A DNA stretch of 64,000 nucleotides from Brevibacillus_D fluminis_A (GCF_052072235.1 NZ_CM125436.1:434001-498000); one strand, 5' to 3'. Positions 23,249 to 32,430 are shown, counted from the stretch's first letter. Notes: generated from the sequence alone by a model not told the origin. Numbers and translations: made by a program.

Positions 23249-23968
23249 ATGAAGCGATGGAAACGCAGTGTCAAGATGATGCTTACCGGCTTGGCAACAA
23301 TGGTTGTTTGTCTCGGGTCAATGCAGCACGCACATGCTGACGGGTTCCATTTGCCGATCGATATCATGATCGATGTGGGGCATGGCGGCATCGACAGCGG
23401 GACGACCTACGGCAGTATTGAAGAAAAAGACATCAATCTGCAAATCGCCATGAACGTGTATAAAATGCTGAAAGCGAGAGGCTACAACGTATTGATCAAC
23501 CGGACGGGCGATTATGCACTCAGCGATGACAACGAATGGCTGCACAGCCGTTCCCGCCATATTCGCGATCTTGCCCAGCGCAAGGAATTGGCCGTGGAAA
23601 TCGTCCCTCAAGTTTTGATCAGTCTTCATGTCAATTGGGCCAATAACCGGAGGGAGTCAGGTCCCGTGATTTTGTATCAAAAACGGGGCCAAAGCTATTT
23701 GCTGGCCCATGTTCTTCAGCAACGATTGAATGGATTGTATCAGTCGAATGAGACGCCGCGAACAGGGAAGACCTATTACTTGCTCAATCGTACGGAAAGC
23801 CCTGCGGTGATCGTGGAAATGGGCTTTTTGAGCAATAAGTCCGATCGGGAACGCCTGACCACCCCAAAAGGGCAAAAAGAAATTGCCGCAACGATCTGCG
23901 AGGCTGTCCGCGAGTATCTGGTACTCTGCGGCAATTTGCAGGGCAGCGAAAAGAGGGATGCCCATTAA
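23249..23968 (+). CDS. N-acetylmuramoyl-L-alanine amidase (Amidase_3, CwlD-like), exported
   Basis: A 239-residue zinc amidase that cleaves the bond between muramic acid and the stem peptide. After a signal peptide (KMMLTGLATMVVCLGSM, cleaved near AHA-DG) the domain shows the zinc ligands His in DVGHGGIDSG, Glu in YGSIEEKDINLQI and His in VLISLHVNWA, and the catalytic Glu in AVIVEMGFLSN. Start ATG 23249 (MKRWKRSV) has AAGAGGAAGGGA upstream and gives a normal signal peptide. Size and motifs resemble the cortex amidase CwlD, but vegetative roles are possible. It is divergent from the secreted Cys/His gene. Confidence 0.85.
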   Translation: MKRWKRSVKMMLTGLATMVVCLGSMQHAHADGFHLPIDIMIDVGHGGIDSGTTYGSIEEKDINLQIAMNVYKMLKARGYNVLINRTGDYALSDDNEWLHSRSRHIRDLAQRKELAVEIVPQVLISLHVNWANNRRESGPVILYQKRGQSYLLAHVLQQRLNGLYQSNETPRTGKTYYLLNRTESPAVIVEMGFLSNKSDRERLTTPKGQKEIAATICEAVREYLVLCGNLQGSEKRDAH

Positions 23969-25362
23969 TCAGCATCCCTTGCCAACACAGGCAGTTCGAC
24001 ATGAACAATCGTCCCCCCTGATGCGGAGCGTCGAATGGAAATTCGGCCTCCGTATTCTTGTACAATCGACTTGGCGATGGGCAAGCCGAGTCCGCTGCCC
24101 CCGCGATGCCGATTGCGTGATTTATCCACACGGTAAAACCGCTCGAATACGTTCTCCATTTCTTCCTCGGGGATGCCAATCCCCGTATCCTCAACAAGCA
24201 AATGTACCCACCCTCGTTCCGTCGTCGCCGTCAACGTAACTTCTCCCGTTTCTGTATACTTGCGCGCATTGTCCAGGAGAATATCCAACAGCTGCCTGAT
24301 CTTCGGCGGTTCCATTGCCATGGCGATTGGCTCTGTCCAATTGATGGACAAGCGGAGATGCTTGGGAAACGTCGACGTCCACACATTGCGAATCTCCTTG
24401 AGCAGCGGGACCATCGACTGCATCTTTTTCCCGTCGTCTTCGCCGATCTGCGACATGTGCTGGAATTTGGCCAGCGAGAGCATGTCGTCGATCAACGAAA
24501 AGAGACGGGAACATTCATGGTCCATGGCGATGAGCGCTTCATCCCGTATCGCCTGATTTTCTTTCCCCCAGCGATGCAGCAGCCTGACATAGCCGTCGAT
24601 GATGGCGAGCGGCGTGCGAAATTCATGGGAAGCGTCCGCGATGAATTGCTGCTGCTTTTTCATGGCTTCCTCCACGCGGTCGAGCAGCGAGTTGAACGCG
24701 CGGACCAAATCATTGATCTCGGCAGACGTGCCATGCGCGGGGAGGCGGGTGGAGAGATGGGAGGGACGGATTCTCCGGATATCGGTAATCAGGCGATCGA
24801 GGGGAGAGAGCCCGACCCGTGCGAGAAAATAGCCCCCGAAGCTGGAGATGACCAGCGTCACAATCGAGGCCACGCCCAGCATCAAGAGCAAAATGTGCAA
24901 GTACGGATCAAGCAGCTCGTTTTCCTGTTTGACACGGATCGTCAGTGGAGGGTGAGCCCCGTCCAGTAAAATCGGCGCTTCTCCGATCAGTTGGGCAGGG
25001 AGGCCTTTTAGCGGGTCGGTCACCCAGTCAGGTCCGATGACAGAGGCGAGGCGCTTTCCTTCGTGATCGAGCAAAATGATCGCTTGCTGCTTGGTTGCAT
25101 AGTTCGTCAGCAGCTGTTTCACGTAATTGGCGTCCAGGTACTTGTCCTCGGTCAGCTGTGTTTTCAGGTCAGCCGCGATGGCCTCAGCCTTTTGATCGAG
25201 CAAATGCTGCTCGTGTATGTAGACCAGCTTGGAAGTGCTCCAGTATATGAATGCAGTGAGAATCATCAAAAGGACCATCATGCCCGCAACAAAGAGTAGC
25301 GTCAAACGCCATTTAAGCGAAAGGCGGAGCAGCTTTCTGATACCACCGGTCGTGGAGGTCAT
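23965..25362 (-). CDS. membrane sensor histidine kinase (OmpR-partner type)
   Basis: A 465-residue kinase: transmembrane segment ~18-41, extracytoplasmic sensor ~42-160, second transmembrane segment ~165-190, HAMP, then HisKA with the phospho-His in FIADASHEFRTPLAIIDGYV and a HATPase (LLDNARKYTETG, DTGIGIPEEEM, GGSGLGLPIAKSIV). ATG 25362 is 8 nt from AAAGGA; the Met at 25371 abuts that site. Its end overlaps the convergent amidase stop by 4 bp. It follows its response regulator by 24 bp. The sensor domain gives no clue to the signal, but the neighbours are all envelope enzymes. Confidence 0.9.
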   Translation of the reverse strand: MTSTTGGIRKLLRLSLKWRLTLLFVAGMMVLLMILTAFIYWSTSKLVYIHEQHLLDQKAEAIAADLKTQLTEDKYLDANYVKQLLTNYATKQQAIILLDHEGKRLASVIGPDWVTDPLKGLPAQLIGEAPILLDGAHPPLTIRVKQENELLDPYLHILLLMLGVASIVTLVISSFGGYFLARVGLSPLDRLITDIRRIRPSHLSTRLPAHGTSAEINDLVRAFNSLLDRVEEAMKKQQQFIADASHEFRTPLAIIDGYVRLLHRWGKENQAIRDEALIAMDHECSRLFSLIDDMLSLAKFQHMSQIGEDDGKKMQSMVPLLKEIRNVWTSTFPKHLRLSINWTEPIAMAMEPPKIRQLLDILLDNARKYTETGEVTLTATTERGWVHLLVEDTGIGIPEEEMENVFERFYRVDKSRNRHRGGSGLGLPIAKSIVQEYGGRISIRRSASGGTIVHVELPVLARDAD

Positions 25363-25386
25363 CGCCATCATCCTTTCTTGTTTGCG

Positions 25387-26088
25387 TTACACCCGCATCG
25401 TATAGCCTACACCGCGGATGGTATGGATGAGCTTGACCGGATGGTCGGAGTCGATCTTGTTGCGCAAATAGCGGATGTAGACGTCGACCACGTTGGTGTT
25501 TCCCATGAAATCAAACCCCCATACAGCCGAAAGCAGCTGCTCGCGGGATAAGGCTTGTCCAGGGTGCGTCGCCAAATAGATCAAAAGCTCGAACTCACGG
25601 GGAGTGAGGGACACCTCTTCTTCGTCGCGGAAAACTCGGCGGGAATGAGGCTCGATGGTCAACGTATCCATCGTGATCAATTCCACTTCCTCAGACTGGG
25701 GCTTGCGCAAATTGACGCGAATGCGGGCAAACAATTCCTCGATGGCAAAAGGCTTGGTCAAATAATCATTCGCTCCGCTGTCCAGTCCCGCCACTTTGTC
25801 CGGCACCTCGCTCCGCGCCGAAATCATGATGATCGGGACATCCTTGACCTCGCGGATGCGGCGGCAGACCTCCGTGCCGGATAGGCCGGGAAGCATCACA
25901 TCCAGCAGGATCAGATCGTACGGCTGATCGAGCGCCTGCTGCAAGCCAGTGGTGCCGTTATGCTCCAGGTCGATTTCATACCCCTCGTTTATTAATTCGA
26001 GTTGCAGGTAGCGAGCAAAGTTTTGCTCGTCTTCCACAAGCAATAGGCGACCTTTTCCTTCAAGGGATGTCATCTCCTTACACCTCAT
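25387..26088 (-). CDS. OmpR/PhoB-family response regulator
   Basis: A 233-residue regulator with receiver domain (LLLVEDEQ, phospho-Asp in LILLDVMLPGLSG, Lys in YLTKPF) and winged-helix DNA-binding domain (LTPREFELLIYLATHPGQAL, then NVVDVYIRYLRNKID and IRGVGYTMRV). ATG 26088 is used; the internal ATG at 26073 directly abuts AAGGAG and is unlikely. It is divergently transcribed from the NlpC/P60 gene across 115 bp that hold three direct repeats at 11-bp spacing (26101-26131), the arrangement bound by OmpR-type regulators. Confidence 0.9.
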   Translation of the reverse strand: MRCKEMTSLEGKGRLLLVEDEQNFARYLQLELINEGYEIDLEHNGTTGLQQALDQPYDLILLDVMLPGLSGTEVCRRIREVKDVPIIMISARSEVPDKVAGLDSGANDYLTKPFAIEELFARIRVNLRKPQSEEVELITMDTLTIEPHSRRVFRDEEEVSLTPREFELLIYLATHPGQALSREQLLSAVWGFDFMGNTNVVDVYIRYLRNKIDSDHPVKLIHTIRGVGYTMRV

Positions 26089-26100
26089 CCATCAGCTGTA

Positions 26101-26140
26101 AATTCTCATCAAATTCTCATGAAATTCTCGTTAGAATCTT
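26101..26140. promoter_or_regulatory. triple direct repeat, 11-bp period: probable response-regulator binding site
   Basis: ATTCTCAT starts at 26102 and 26113, and ATTCTCGT at 26124, exactly 11 bp apart; a weaker fourth unit (GAATCTTA) starts at 26134. Tandem half-sites at 11-bp spacing on one DNA face are the classic target of OmpR/PhoB dimers. The site lies between the regulator gene and the NlpC/P60 gene and could control both. Confidence 0.65.
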
Positions 26141-26203
26141 AGTTTTCGGCTGTAACATGTCATTTATACCGCAAGACACCAACATCTAAGGAGGATGAGA
26201 AAC

Positions 26204-26713
26204 ATGAATAAGCGGAACTGGATGATGAGCGCAGCTATGGCTGTTCTTGTGTGTAGTTCTCTTTTGACTGGTGGACAAGCATATGCCTATTCCAGCACGA
26301 CAGCCAACAACGTGATCAAAGCAGGATCCAAATATATGGGCACTCCTTATGTATGGGGATCTAGCCGTTCAACGAAATCAACGATGGATTGCTCCGAGTT
26401 CGTCATGTGGGCGATGAAAGAAGGCGCCCATATCAACATGGGGAAAGGTGGGGCACGTTCCCAATATACAATCGGTAAGCAAAAGGGCAAGGTTGTCAAA
26501 TACAGTGAACTGAAAAAAGGTGACATTGTATTCTTTTCAACCAAAGCGACGATGAAATATGCAAAAGGTTCAATCAACCGCATCGGTCATGTCGGTATTT
26601 ATGCAGGAAACGGTAAAGTGCTGCATACGTATGGGCCGGGCGGCGTTCGCTACAGCAACATGGCGAGCGGATGGTGGAAAGATCATTTCGTCACAGCAGT
26701 TCGCGTATTGTAA
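26204..26713 (+). CDS. secreted NlpC/P60-family endopeptidase
   Basis: A 169-residue cell-wall hydrolase. A signal peptide (MMSAAMAVLVCSSLLTGGQA, cleavage near AYA) is followed by a single NlpC/P60 domain with catalytic Cys in STMDCSEFVMWAMKEG, His in INRIGHVGIYAGNG and a third polar residue (His) in KVLHTYGPGG. Such enzymes cut D-gamma-Glu-meso-DAP bonds in stem peptides. There is no LysM or SH3 anchor. ATG 26204 lies 9 nt from AAGGAGG; the ATG at 26195 touches it. The 11-bp direct repeats upstream suggest control by the divergent response regulator. Confidence 0.9.
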   Translation: MNKRNWMMSAAMAVLVCSSLLTGGQAYAYSSTTANNVIKAGSKYMGTPYVWGSSRSTKSTMDCSEFVMWAMKEGAHINMGKGGARSQYTIGKQKGKVVKYSELKKGDIVFFSTKATMKYAKGSINRIGHVGIYAGNGKVLHTYGPGGVRYSNMASGWWKDHFVTAVRVL

Positions 26714-26725
26714 TGCGCGAGTACA

Positions 26726-26767
26726 AAAAACCCGCGGGTAGCGTTCGACGCACCAGCGGGTTTTTTG
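26726..26767. terminator. bidirectional terminator
   Basis: AAAAAACCCGC (26726-26736) pairs with GCGGGTTTTTT (26757-26767). It lies between the convergent NlpC/P60 and P-ATPase genes. Confidence 0.9.
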
Positions 26768-26776
26768 GTTTTTTTC

Positions 26777-29521
26777 CTATTTTTTCAGCGCGCCGCCGAT
26801 GCCGGCGACAAAGGTCGGAACCCCGGCAGCGACAAAGACCAAGGCCCAATCGCGGAACGACAAGCCGGTTGTGGTGAAAATCTCCTGCATCGGTTTCAGG
26901 TAAATCACGCCGATCATAAGCACGAGCGAGGAGAGCACGGCCCAGATGAGATACATGTTGCCAAAGGGATTGCGGTGGAAGACGGACCGTTCGCTGCGGC
27001 AATCAAACACATGGATCAGCTGTGCCAAAACAAGCGTGGCGAAGGAAACGGTTTGGGCGTGCACCAAATCGTCGGGATTTTCACGCAATGTCAGCCAAAA
27101 GGCGGCGAGCGTCATGGCACCGATCAAAAAACCCCGGCTGATGATTTTCCAACCGAGCCCGCGGCCGAAAATGTTCTCGGTTTTCTTGCGCGGATTTTGC
27201 TCCATGATGTTCGATTCGGCTGTATCCACACCAAGGGCCATCGCGGGCAATCCGTCCGTCACCAGGTTCACCCAAAGAATTTGGATAGGGACGAGCGGCA
27301 GCGGCAAGCCCATCAGCATGGCGAAAAACATCACGAGAATTTCTCCAACATTGGACGCGAGCAGGTAACGGATGAATTTGCGGATGTTGTCGTAAATGTT
27401 GCGGCCTTCTTCCACAGCGGAGACGATCGTCGAGAAGTTGTCGTCGCGCAAAACCAAGTCGGACGCTTCCTTGGTAACATCGGTTCCGGTAATGCCCATG
27501 GCGATTCCGATGTCGGCCAGCTTGATGGCAGGCGCATCATTGACGCCGTCCCCGGTCATGGCGACGACATGGCCGTTTTGCTGCAAGGCCCGGACGATGC
27601 GCAGCTTGTGCTCGGGGGAGACGCGCGCATATACCGATGCTTTTTCCACCGAACGGCAAAGCTCTTCGTCGCTCATTTGCGACAAGTCGCGGCCTTCCAG
27701 CACCCCGCTTTCGTGTGTCAAAAGCCCGATTTGCCTGCCGATCGCCTCGGCAGTAATCTTGTGGTCGCCGGTAATCATCACGGTTTTGATCCCGGCTTGA
27801 CGGCATTGGTAAATGGCATCTTTCACTTCTGTTCGCGGAGGATCGATCATGCCGGCCATGCCGACAAAAATCAGGTCGTTCTCCAACTGAAGCGCGGCCA
27901 TTCCCGGTTTGTAGCCAAGCAGCGGTTTGTAGGCGAAACCGAGCACCCGCAGCGCCTGCTTGGCCATTTGCTCGGCATGGAACAGCACTTGCTCGCGAAG
28001 CTGGGACGTCAGCGGCTGTATCTCGCCTCTCCAATGAATTTTGGAGCAGCGCGCAAGCAGCGCTTCCGTCGCGCCTTTCGTGTAAAGTGTCAGCTTTTTA
28101 TCCGGCGTGCAATCGACCACGGACATCATTTTGCGGTCCGAATCGAAGGGGAGTTCATCGATGCGGGCTGCCTGTCCGGCCTGAGGCCGCTTCATCCCGG
28201 CGAAACCTTTCGCTGCCAGCACAAGCAGCGCGCCTTCCGTGGGGTCGCCCAATATGCTCCAGCTCTCTTGGGAGGAGGCGAGCACCAGCAATTTCCGCTG
28301 CTTTTGCTCTTCGCGCACGAGCTGGGCGTTGTTGCAGCGCTCGGCGATATGCAAAAGCAGGCGGAGCGATTCATTTTTGCCTGGATCGACCGGCTTGTTT
28401 TCCATAAGGATCTGGCCGGTTGGGTCGTAGCCGTTGCCGGTCACATCATAGCGGACCCCGCCGATGTTTGCTTGGGTGACCGTCATTTTGTTTTGGGTCA
28501 ACGTCCCCGTTTTATCGGAGCAGATCACGGAGGCGCAGCCCAATGTCTCGACAGACGGCAGTTTGCGCACGAGCGCATTTCGCTTGATCATCCGCTGAAC
28601 GCCGAGCGCCAAGGCGATGGTCACGATCGCGGGCAAACCTTCAGGGATGGCAGCGACTGCCAGACTGACACCTGCGAGGAACATTGTCATGAGATCGTGG
28701 CCGTGCATTACGCCTGCCCAAATCACGACGGCGGTCAGGCAGACAGCGACGACGATCAAGATTTTTCCCATTTGCTCCAGACGATGCTGCAGCGGTGTTG
28801 TGCTTTGCTCCGCTTCATTGATCAAGTGGGCGATTTTGCCGATCTCCGTAATCATCCCCGTTTTCACGACCACGCCTTTGCCGGTACCGCCTGACACGAG
28901 TGTCCCCATAAAGGCCATGTTGTGTTGGTCGCCGAGCGGGATTTGATCGGCAGAGGCTGTGGTCACGAGGCTTTTGTCGGTTTTGCTCACGGGGACAGAC
29001 TCGCCCGTCAGCGCCGACTCCTCCACTTCCAGCCGATTGGCCTGGATCAGGCGAAGATCTGCGGGCACTCGGTCGCCCGCTTCGATCAAAACAAGGTCAC
29101 CGGGAACAAGCTGGGAAGCGGGGATAATTTGCTGCTTGCCTTCGCGAATGACCTTCGACATCGGGGAAGCGAGGCTTTTCAGTGCTTGCAGGGAGCGTTC
29201 AGCGCGGACTTCCTGGATGAAGCCGAGAATCCCGTTCAAAAACATAATGGCGAGAATCGCGATCGCATCGAGATATTCTCCAAGGAAAAAGGAGATAATC
29301 GTGGCGACAATCAAGATTCCGACCATCATATCTTTAAATTGTGAGAGGAATACTAAGAGCAGAGAGGCTTGCTTAGCTTCCTTCAACTGATTGGGGCCGT
29401 ATTTTTTCATCCGGCTTTCCGCTTCCCTGTGGGTTAGACCCTGTGCGGGATCGCTGCCTAGAAGAGCAGCGGTCTCCATCGCGGCCAGCTTGGGCCATTG
29501 GCGGGTAGAGTGCATGGACAC
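26777..29521 (-). CDS. P-type cation-transporting ATPase, Ca2+ (SERCA/PMR1-like) type
   Basis: A 914-residue P-ATPase that should export Ca2+ (possibly Mn2+) at the expense of ATP. Visible are the N-terminal cation ATPase domain, the actuator loop LTGESVPV, helix M4 with VAAIPEGLPAIVT, the phosphorylation site SDKTGTLTQNKMTV, the hinge MTGDGVNDAPAIKLADIGIAM, and M6 with NLVTDGLPAMALGVD. The C-terminus has four more hydrophobic segments. B. subtilis YloB, a sporulation Ca2+-ATPase, is the closest known type. GTG 29521 is 7 nt from GGAGGAG; ATG 29515 is the alternative. Single gene, ended by the bidirectional terminator. Confidence 0.9.
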   Translation of the reverse strand: MSMHSTRQWPKLAAMETAALLGSDPAQGLTHREAESRMKKYGPNQLKEAKQASLLLVFLSQFKDMMVGILIVATIISFFLGEYLDAIAILAIMFLNGILGFIQEVRAERSLQALKSLASPMSKVIREGKQQIIPASQLVPGDLVLIEAGDRVPADLRLIQANRLEVEESALTGESVPVSKTDKSLVTTASADQIPLGDQHNMAFMGTLVSGGTGKGVVVKTGMITEIGKIAHLINEAEQSTTPLQHRLEQMGKILIVVAVCLTAVVIWAGVMHGHDLMTMFLAGVSLAVAAIPEGLPAIVTIALALGVQRMIKRNALVRKLPSVETLGCASVICSDKTGTLTQNKMTVTQANIGGVRYDVTGNGYDPTGQILMENKPVDPGKNESLRLLLHIAERCNNAQLVREEQKQRKLLVLASSQESWSILGDPTEGALLVLAAKGFAGMKRPQAGQAARIDELPFDSDRKMMSVVDCTPDKKLTLYTKGATEALLARCSKIHWRGEIQPLTSQLREQVLFHAEQMAKQALRVLGFAYKPLLGYKPGMAALQLENDLIFVGMAGMIDPPRTEVKDAIYQCRQAGIKTVMITGDHKITAEAIGRQIGLLTHESGVLEGRDLSQMSDEELCRSVEKASVYARVSPEHKLRIVRALQQNGHVVAMTGDGVNDAPAIKLADIGIAMGITGTDVTKEASDLVLRDDNFSTIVSAVEEGRNIYDNIRKFIRYLLASNVGEILVMFFAMLMGLPLPLVPIQILWVNLVTDGLPAMALGVDTAESNIMEQNPRKKTENIFGRGLGWKIISRGFLIGAMTLAAFWLTLRENPDDLVHAQTVSFATLVLAQLIHVFDCRSERSVFHRNPFGNMYLIWAVLSSLVLMIGVIYLKPMQEIFTTTGLSFRDWALVFVAAGVPTFVAGIGGALKK

Positions 29522-29682
29522 GGGCGATCTCCTCCAACATTTCATCTCATGTTTCATGTGTATGCAGACGGGCAGTCCGCTAGAAGGCCAAGCCGAATTT
29601 CGTTGATTGCTTGTGCTAGGCGGAATCACTTCTGTTGTCCGATGCATACGCTAAAGCGACGTCAGCTTAGAGGTGATTTGGC

Positions 29683-30324
29683 ATGAGTGGATTGTTGTCG
29701 CTGATCCTGGTCTCCATCGCGATCAGTTTGGATGGGCTGGGAGTGGGAATAACCTATGGGCTTCGCAAAATGCGGATTCCTTTCGCGTCGCTGTTGGTGA
29801 TCGCGTTTTGTTCATTCTCGGTGGTTTACACGGTCATGCTTTTTGGCGGTACTCTGACGCAATGGTTGAGTCCCGAGATGAGCAAACTGATAGGGGCAGC
29901 GGTGCTAATCATAATCGGATTGTTGACGCTGTGGAAAATCTGGCGAGGCAAGGAAGAAGAAGAAAAAGAGCCGGAGATTCAGGAAGGGCCGATTCGCCAA
30001 ATCCGCATGTTTGGCCTGATCATCCAGATTTTGCGAGATCCGGAGCGGGCCGACGCGGACCGTTCGGGCGATATTCGCGGCTGGGAAGCCGTCATGCTGG
30101 GGATGGCGCTGTCGCTTGATGCATTTGGAGCGGGGATCAGCTTGTCGCTGTTAGGCTACCATCCGCTGATCGTGGCGTTTTGCGTCGCATTTTCCAGTGC
30201 GGCGATACTGGCGATCGGCATTGCAGCCGGAAGACGAGTGCAGGGATTGGGCTGGGCGATGCGGTTGACGTGGTTGCCGCCGCTTTTGCTGATCAGCATT
30301 GGCTTGATGAAGTGCATGATGTAA
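29683..30324 (+). CDS. ytaF: YtaF-like (MntP-related) sporulation membrane protein
   Basis: A 213-residue membrane protein built as two halves of three helices, each with an Asp-containing motif: SLDGLGVGITYGLRK in the first half and SLDAFGAGISLSLLG in the second. The charged linker between them (KEEEEKEPEIQEG) is typical of YtaF. The fold is shared with the MntP manganese exporters, so metal efflux is possible. YtaF is known as a sporulation-associated membrane protein of uncertain function. ATG 29683 follows AGAGGTGA. It is divergent from the P-ATPase and precedes the thioredoxin-reductase-like gene by 34 bp. Confidence 0.82.
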   Translation: MSGLLSLILVSIAISLDGLGVGITYGLRKMRIPFASLLVIAFCSFSVVYTVMLFGGTLTQWLSPEMSKLIGAAVLIIIGLLTLWKIWRGKEEEEKEPEIQEGPIRQIRMFGLIIQILRDPERADADRSGDIRGWEAVMLGMALSLDAFGAGISLSLLGYHPLIVAFCVAFSSAAILAIGIAAGRRVQGLGWAMRLTWLPPLLLISIGLMKCMM

Positions 30325-30358
30325 AACACACCGCTACTACATAGCAAAGGAGGATACT

Positions 30359-31315
30359 ATGCACAAGGTAGTCGTATTGGGGACGGGGCCTGCCGGTTTG
30401 ACGGCAGCCATTTATTTGGCCCGGGCTGAAATGAAGCCGCTGGTCATCGAGGGCACAGAACCGGGGGGACAATTGACGCTGACGACAGAAGTAGAGAATT
30501 TTCCCGGGTTTCCCGAAGGGATCATGGGGCCGGAGCTGATGGCCAACATGCGCAAGCAGGCCGAACGGTTTGGCGCCGAATTTCAGACCGGCTGGGTGAC
30601 TGAGGTCGATTTATCCAAGCGCCCCTTTACGATAAAGGTGGAAGGAGCGGCAGAGATTCAGGCGGAAGCCCTGATTCTCTCCACTGGCGCATCGGCCAAG
30701 CTTTTGGAAATACCAGGCGAAAAGGAGAACATTGGGCGCGGGGTGAGCACCTGCGCGACCTGTGACGGCTTCTTTTTCCGTGGCAAAAAGATCATTGTGG
30801 TAGGGGGCGGAGATTCGGCGATGGAGGAAGCCAACTTCCTCACCAAATTCGCCTCCGAGGTCAAGCTGGTCCACCGCCGCTCCGAGCTGCGCGCCTCCAA
30901 AATCATGCAGGAACGCTGCCGCGAAAATCCGAAAATCAGCTGGAGCTTAAACCGTGCGCCTGTGGAAGTGGTTGCAGGCGAAAAAGGCGTGACGGCACTC
31001 AAGGTGAAGAATAACGAAACGGGCGCCGAAGAAGTGATCGAGACGGACGGCATTTTCGTCGCCATCGGTCACCGCCCCAACACAGCGTTTCTCGACGGAC
31101 AGGTTGAGACAGACGAACAAGGCTATATTAAAGTCACGCCAGGCTCGACGAAGACATCGGTCGAAGGCGTATTTGCGTGTGGCGATGTGCAGGATCGCAA
31201 CTATCGGCAAGCCATCACGGCGGCAGGGTCAGGATGCATGGCTGCACTTGATTGCGAACGCTTCCTGGAAGGAAATGCGTTGCTCGACTGGGGATTGGCA
31301 ACGGCAAAAGGTTGA
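30359..31315 (+). CDS. thioredoxin reductase-like FAD/NAD(P) oxidoreductase
   Basis: A 318-residue low-Mr thioredoxin reductase: FAD motif VVLGTGPAGLTAAIYLARAE, redox pair in STCATCDGFFF, NAD(P) motif VVGGGDSAMEEA followed by HRRSELRASK, and the C-terminal FACGDVQD. The HRRSELRA segment indicates NADPH preference as in TrxB. The N-terminus is short, and the sequence GTEPGGQLTLTTEVENFPGF is canonical, so it may be the true TrxB; however many Bacillota keep trxB elsewhere, so the symbol is left open. AAAGGAGG precedes the ATG. A strong terminator follows at 31381-31418. Confidence 0.88.
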   Translation: MHKVVVLGTGPAGLTAAIYLARAEMKPLVIEGTEPGGQLTLTTEVENFPGFPEGIMGPELMANMRKQAERFGAEFQTGWVTEVDLSKRPFTIKVEGAAEIQAEALILSTGASAKLLEIPGEKENIGRGVSTCATCDGFFFRGKKIIVVGGGDSAMEEANFLTKFASEVKLVHRRSELRASKIMQERCRENPKISWSLNRAPVEVVAGEKGVTALKVKNNETGAEEVIETDGIFVAIGHRPNTAFLDGQVETDEQGYIKVTPGSTKTSVEGVFACGDVQDRNYRQAITAAGSGCMAALDCERFLEGNALLDWGLATAKG

Positions 31316-31380
31316 ATGCCGGTCAAAACAGAAAATGAATTGGCTGGCTAAACTAACCGCCAATTGGCTGAGGTGAAATC

Positions 31381-31418
31381 AACCTCCCTTTCTATAATGG
31401 ATGGAAAGGGAGGTTTTT
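31381..31418 (+). terminator. Rho-independent terminator
   Basis: AACCTCCCTTTC (31381-31392) pairs perfectly (one base unpaired at the loop) with GAAAGGGAGGTT (31404-31415), followed by Ts. It ends the reductase transcript. Confidence 0.9.
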
Positions 31419-31435
31419 GCTTCTAGTGCAACCAC

Positions 31436-31485
31436 GGCTCCGCCAGAAAGCATGGCGTAGCCAGGTTTTCTAAAAAACAAAACCT
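31436..31485. repeat. two adjacent hairpins before the EamA gene
   Basis: GGCTCCGCC (31436-31444) can pair with GGCGTAGCC (31453-31461, one mismatch), and AGGTTTT (31463-31469) with AAAACCT (31478-31484). They lie in the leader of the transporter gene. No T run follows the first, and the second is weak. Role unknown. Confidence 0.4.
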
Positions 31486-31525
31486 CCATCCGAAACAAAT
31501 GTGTGTGGTGAAAGGGGTTTTGTGT

Positions 31526-32428
31526 ATGGATGCAGCAAAGCGGGAATCGGCAGGACTGCTTTATGGATTTTTCGGCGTCTTGGCGTTCAGCTTTACATTG
31601 CCGATGACGCGGATCGCGGTAGAAACCATGAATCCGACATTTGTGGGGTTGGGGCGGGCGGTAATCGCAGGCATTCTGGCAGGAATCGTGCTGCTGATCA
31701 AGCGGGAGCGGTTCCCGACCAAAGCGCAGCTGAAAAGCTTGGCGATCGTTGCGATCGGTGTCGTCATCGGCTTTCCGCTGCTCACCTCATGGGCAATGAA
31801 CCAACTGCCAGCCAATCACGGGGCGGTCGTCATCGCGCTGCTTCCCCTCGCTACTGCGGGCGCCGCTGTTTTTCGCGTCGGGGAAAGGCCGTCGCTTGGC
31901 TACTGGCTCGCCAGCATCGCAGGGAGCCTGATCGTCCTGTGCTTTACGTTTCTCAACGGGATCAACGGGTTGCACTGGGCGGATCTCGCCTTGATCGGGG
32001 CTGTGCTTTTGGCTGCTGTCGGCTATGCCGAAGGAGGCAAGCTGTCCGCTGAAATGGGCAGCTGGCAAGTCATCAGCTGGGCGCTTGTCTTGATCATGCC
32101 GTTCCTGCTGATCCCTGTGGCGTTTGTATGTTCCAGCGACTTGGTGCAGGTGCCGCTGGCGGGCTGGCTCAGCTTTGGTTATGTCAGCATCATCAGCCAA
32201 TTTGTCGGGTTTCTGTGGTGGTATCGCGGCATGGAGCTTGGTGGCGTAGCCAGAGTCAGTCAAATCCAATACGTACAGCCATTTTTGTCGATCATCTGGT
32301 CCGGGCTCTTGTTAGGAGAAACGATCACGATAACAACGGTTATTCTCGCCTTATGTATCGTGCTGACCGTCGCCAAAGGCCGGAAAACATCCGTCCGCCG
32401 GCGCGTCGCCCAGGAAAAATCAGTCTGA
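31526..32428 (+). CDS. EamA/DMT-family transporter
   Basis: A 300-residue inner-membrane permease of the drug/metabolite transporter superfamily with ten hydrophobic segments in two EamA repeats: the first begins LLYGFFGVLAFSFTLPMTRI, the second near WADLALIGAVLLAAVGYAEG. The conserved ending is QIQYVQPFLSIIWSGLLLGE. Substrates of such proteins are amino acids, nucleobases or drugs and cannot be read from sequence. ATG 31526 is 8 nt from AAAGGGG. It ends 2 bp before the convergent NicO-type gene, with no terminator visible between the two. Confidence 0.85.
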   Translation: MDAAKRESAGLLYGFFGVLAFSFTLPMTRIAVETMNPTFVGLGRAVIAGILAGIVLLIKRERFPTKAQLKSLAIVAIGVVIGFPLLTSWAMNQLPANHGAVVIALLPLATAGAAVFRVGERPSLGYWLASIAGSLIVLCFTFLNGINGLHWADLALIGAVLLAAVGYAEGGKLSAEMGSWQVISWALVLIMPFLLIPVAFVCSSDLVQVPLAGWLSFGYVSIISQFVGFLWWYRGMELGGVARVSQIQYVQPFLSIIWSGLLLGETITITTVILALCIVLTVAKGRKTSVRRRVAQEKSV

Positions 32429-32430
32429 TT

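Noticed and set aside
26765..28894. 709-codon open frame antisense to the P-ATPase gene
   Set aside because: His- and Gln-rich composition typical of the antisense of a high-GC coding frame; the P-ATPase on the other strand has all family motifs.
31436..31485. Paired hairpins as an attachment site or insertion-sequence scar
   Set aside because: No flanking target duplication, no integrase or transposase nearby; left as hairpins of unknown role.
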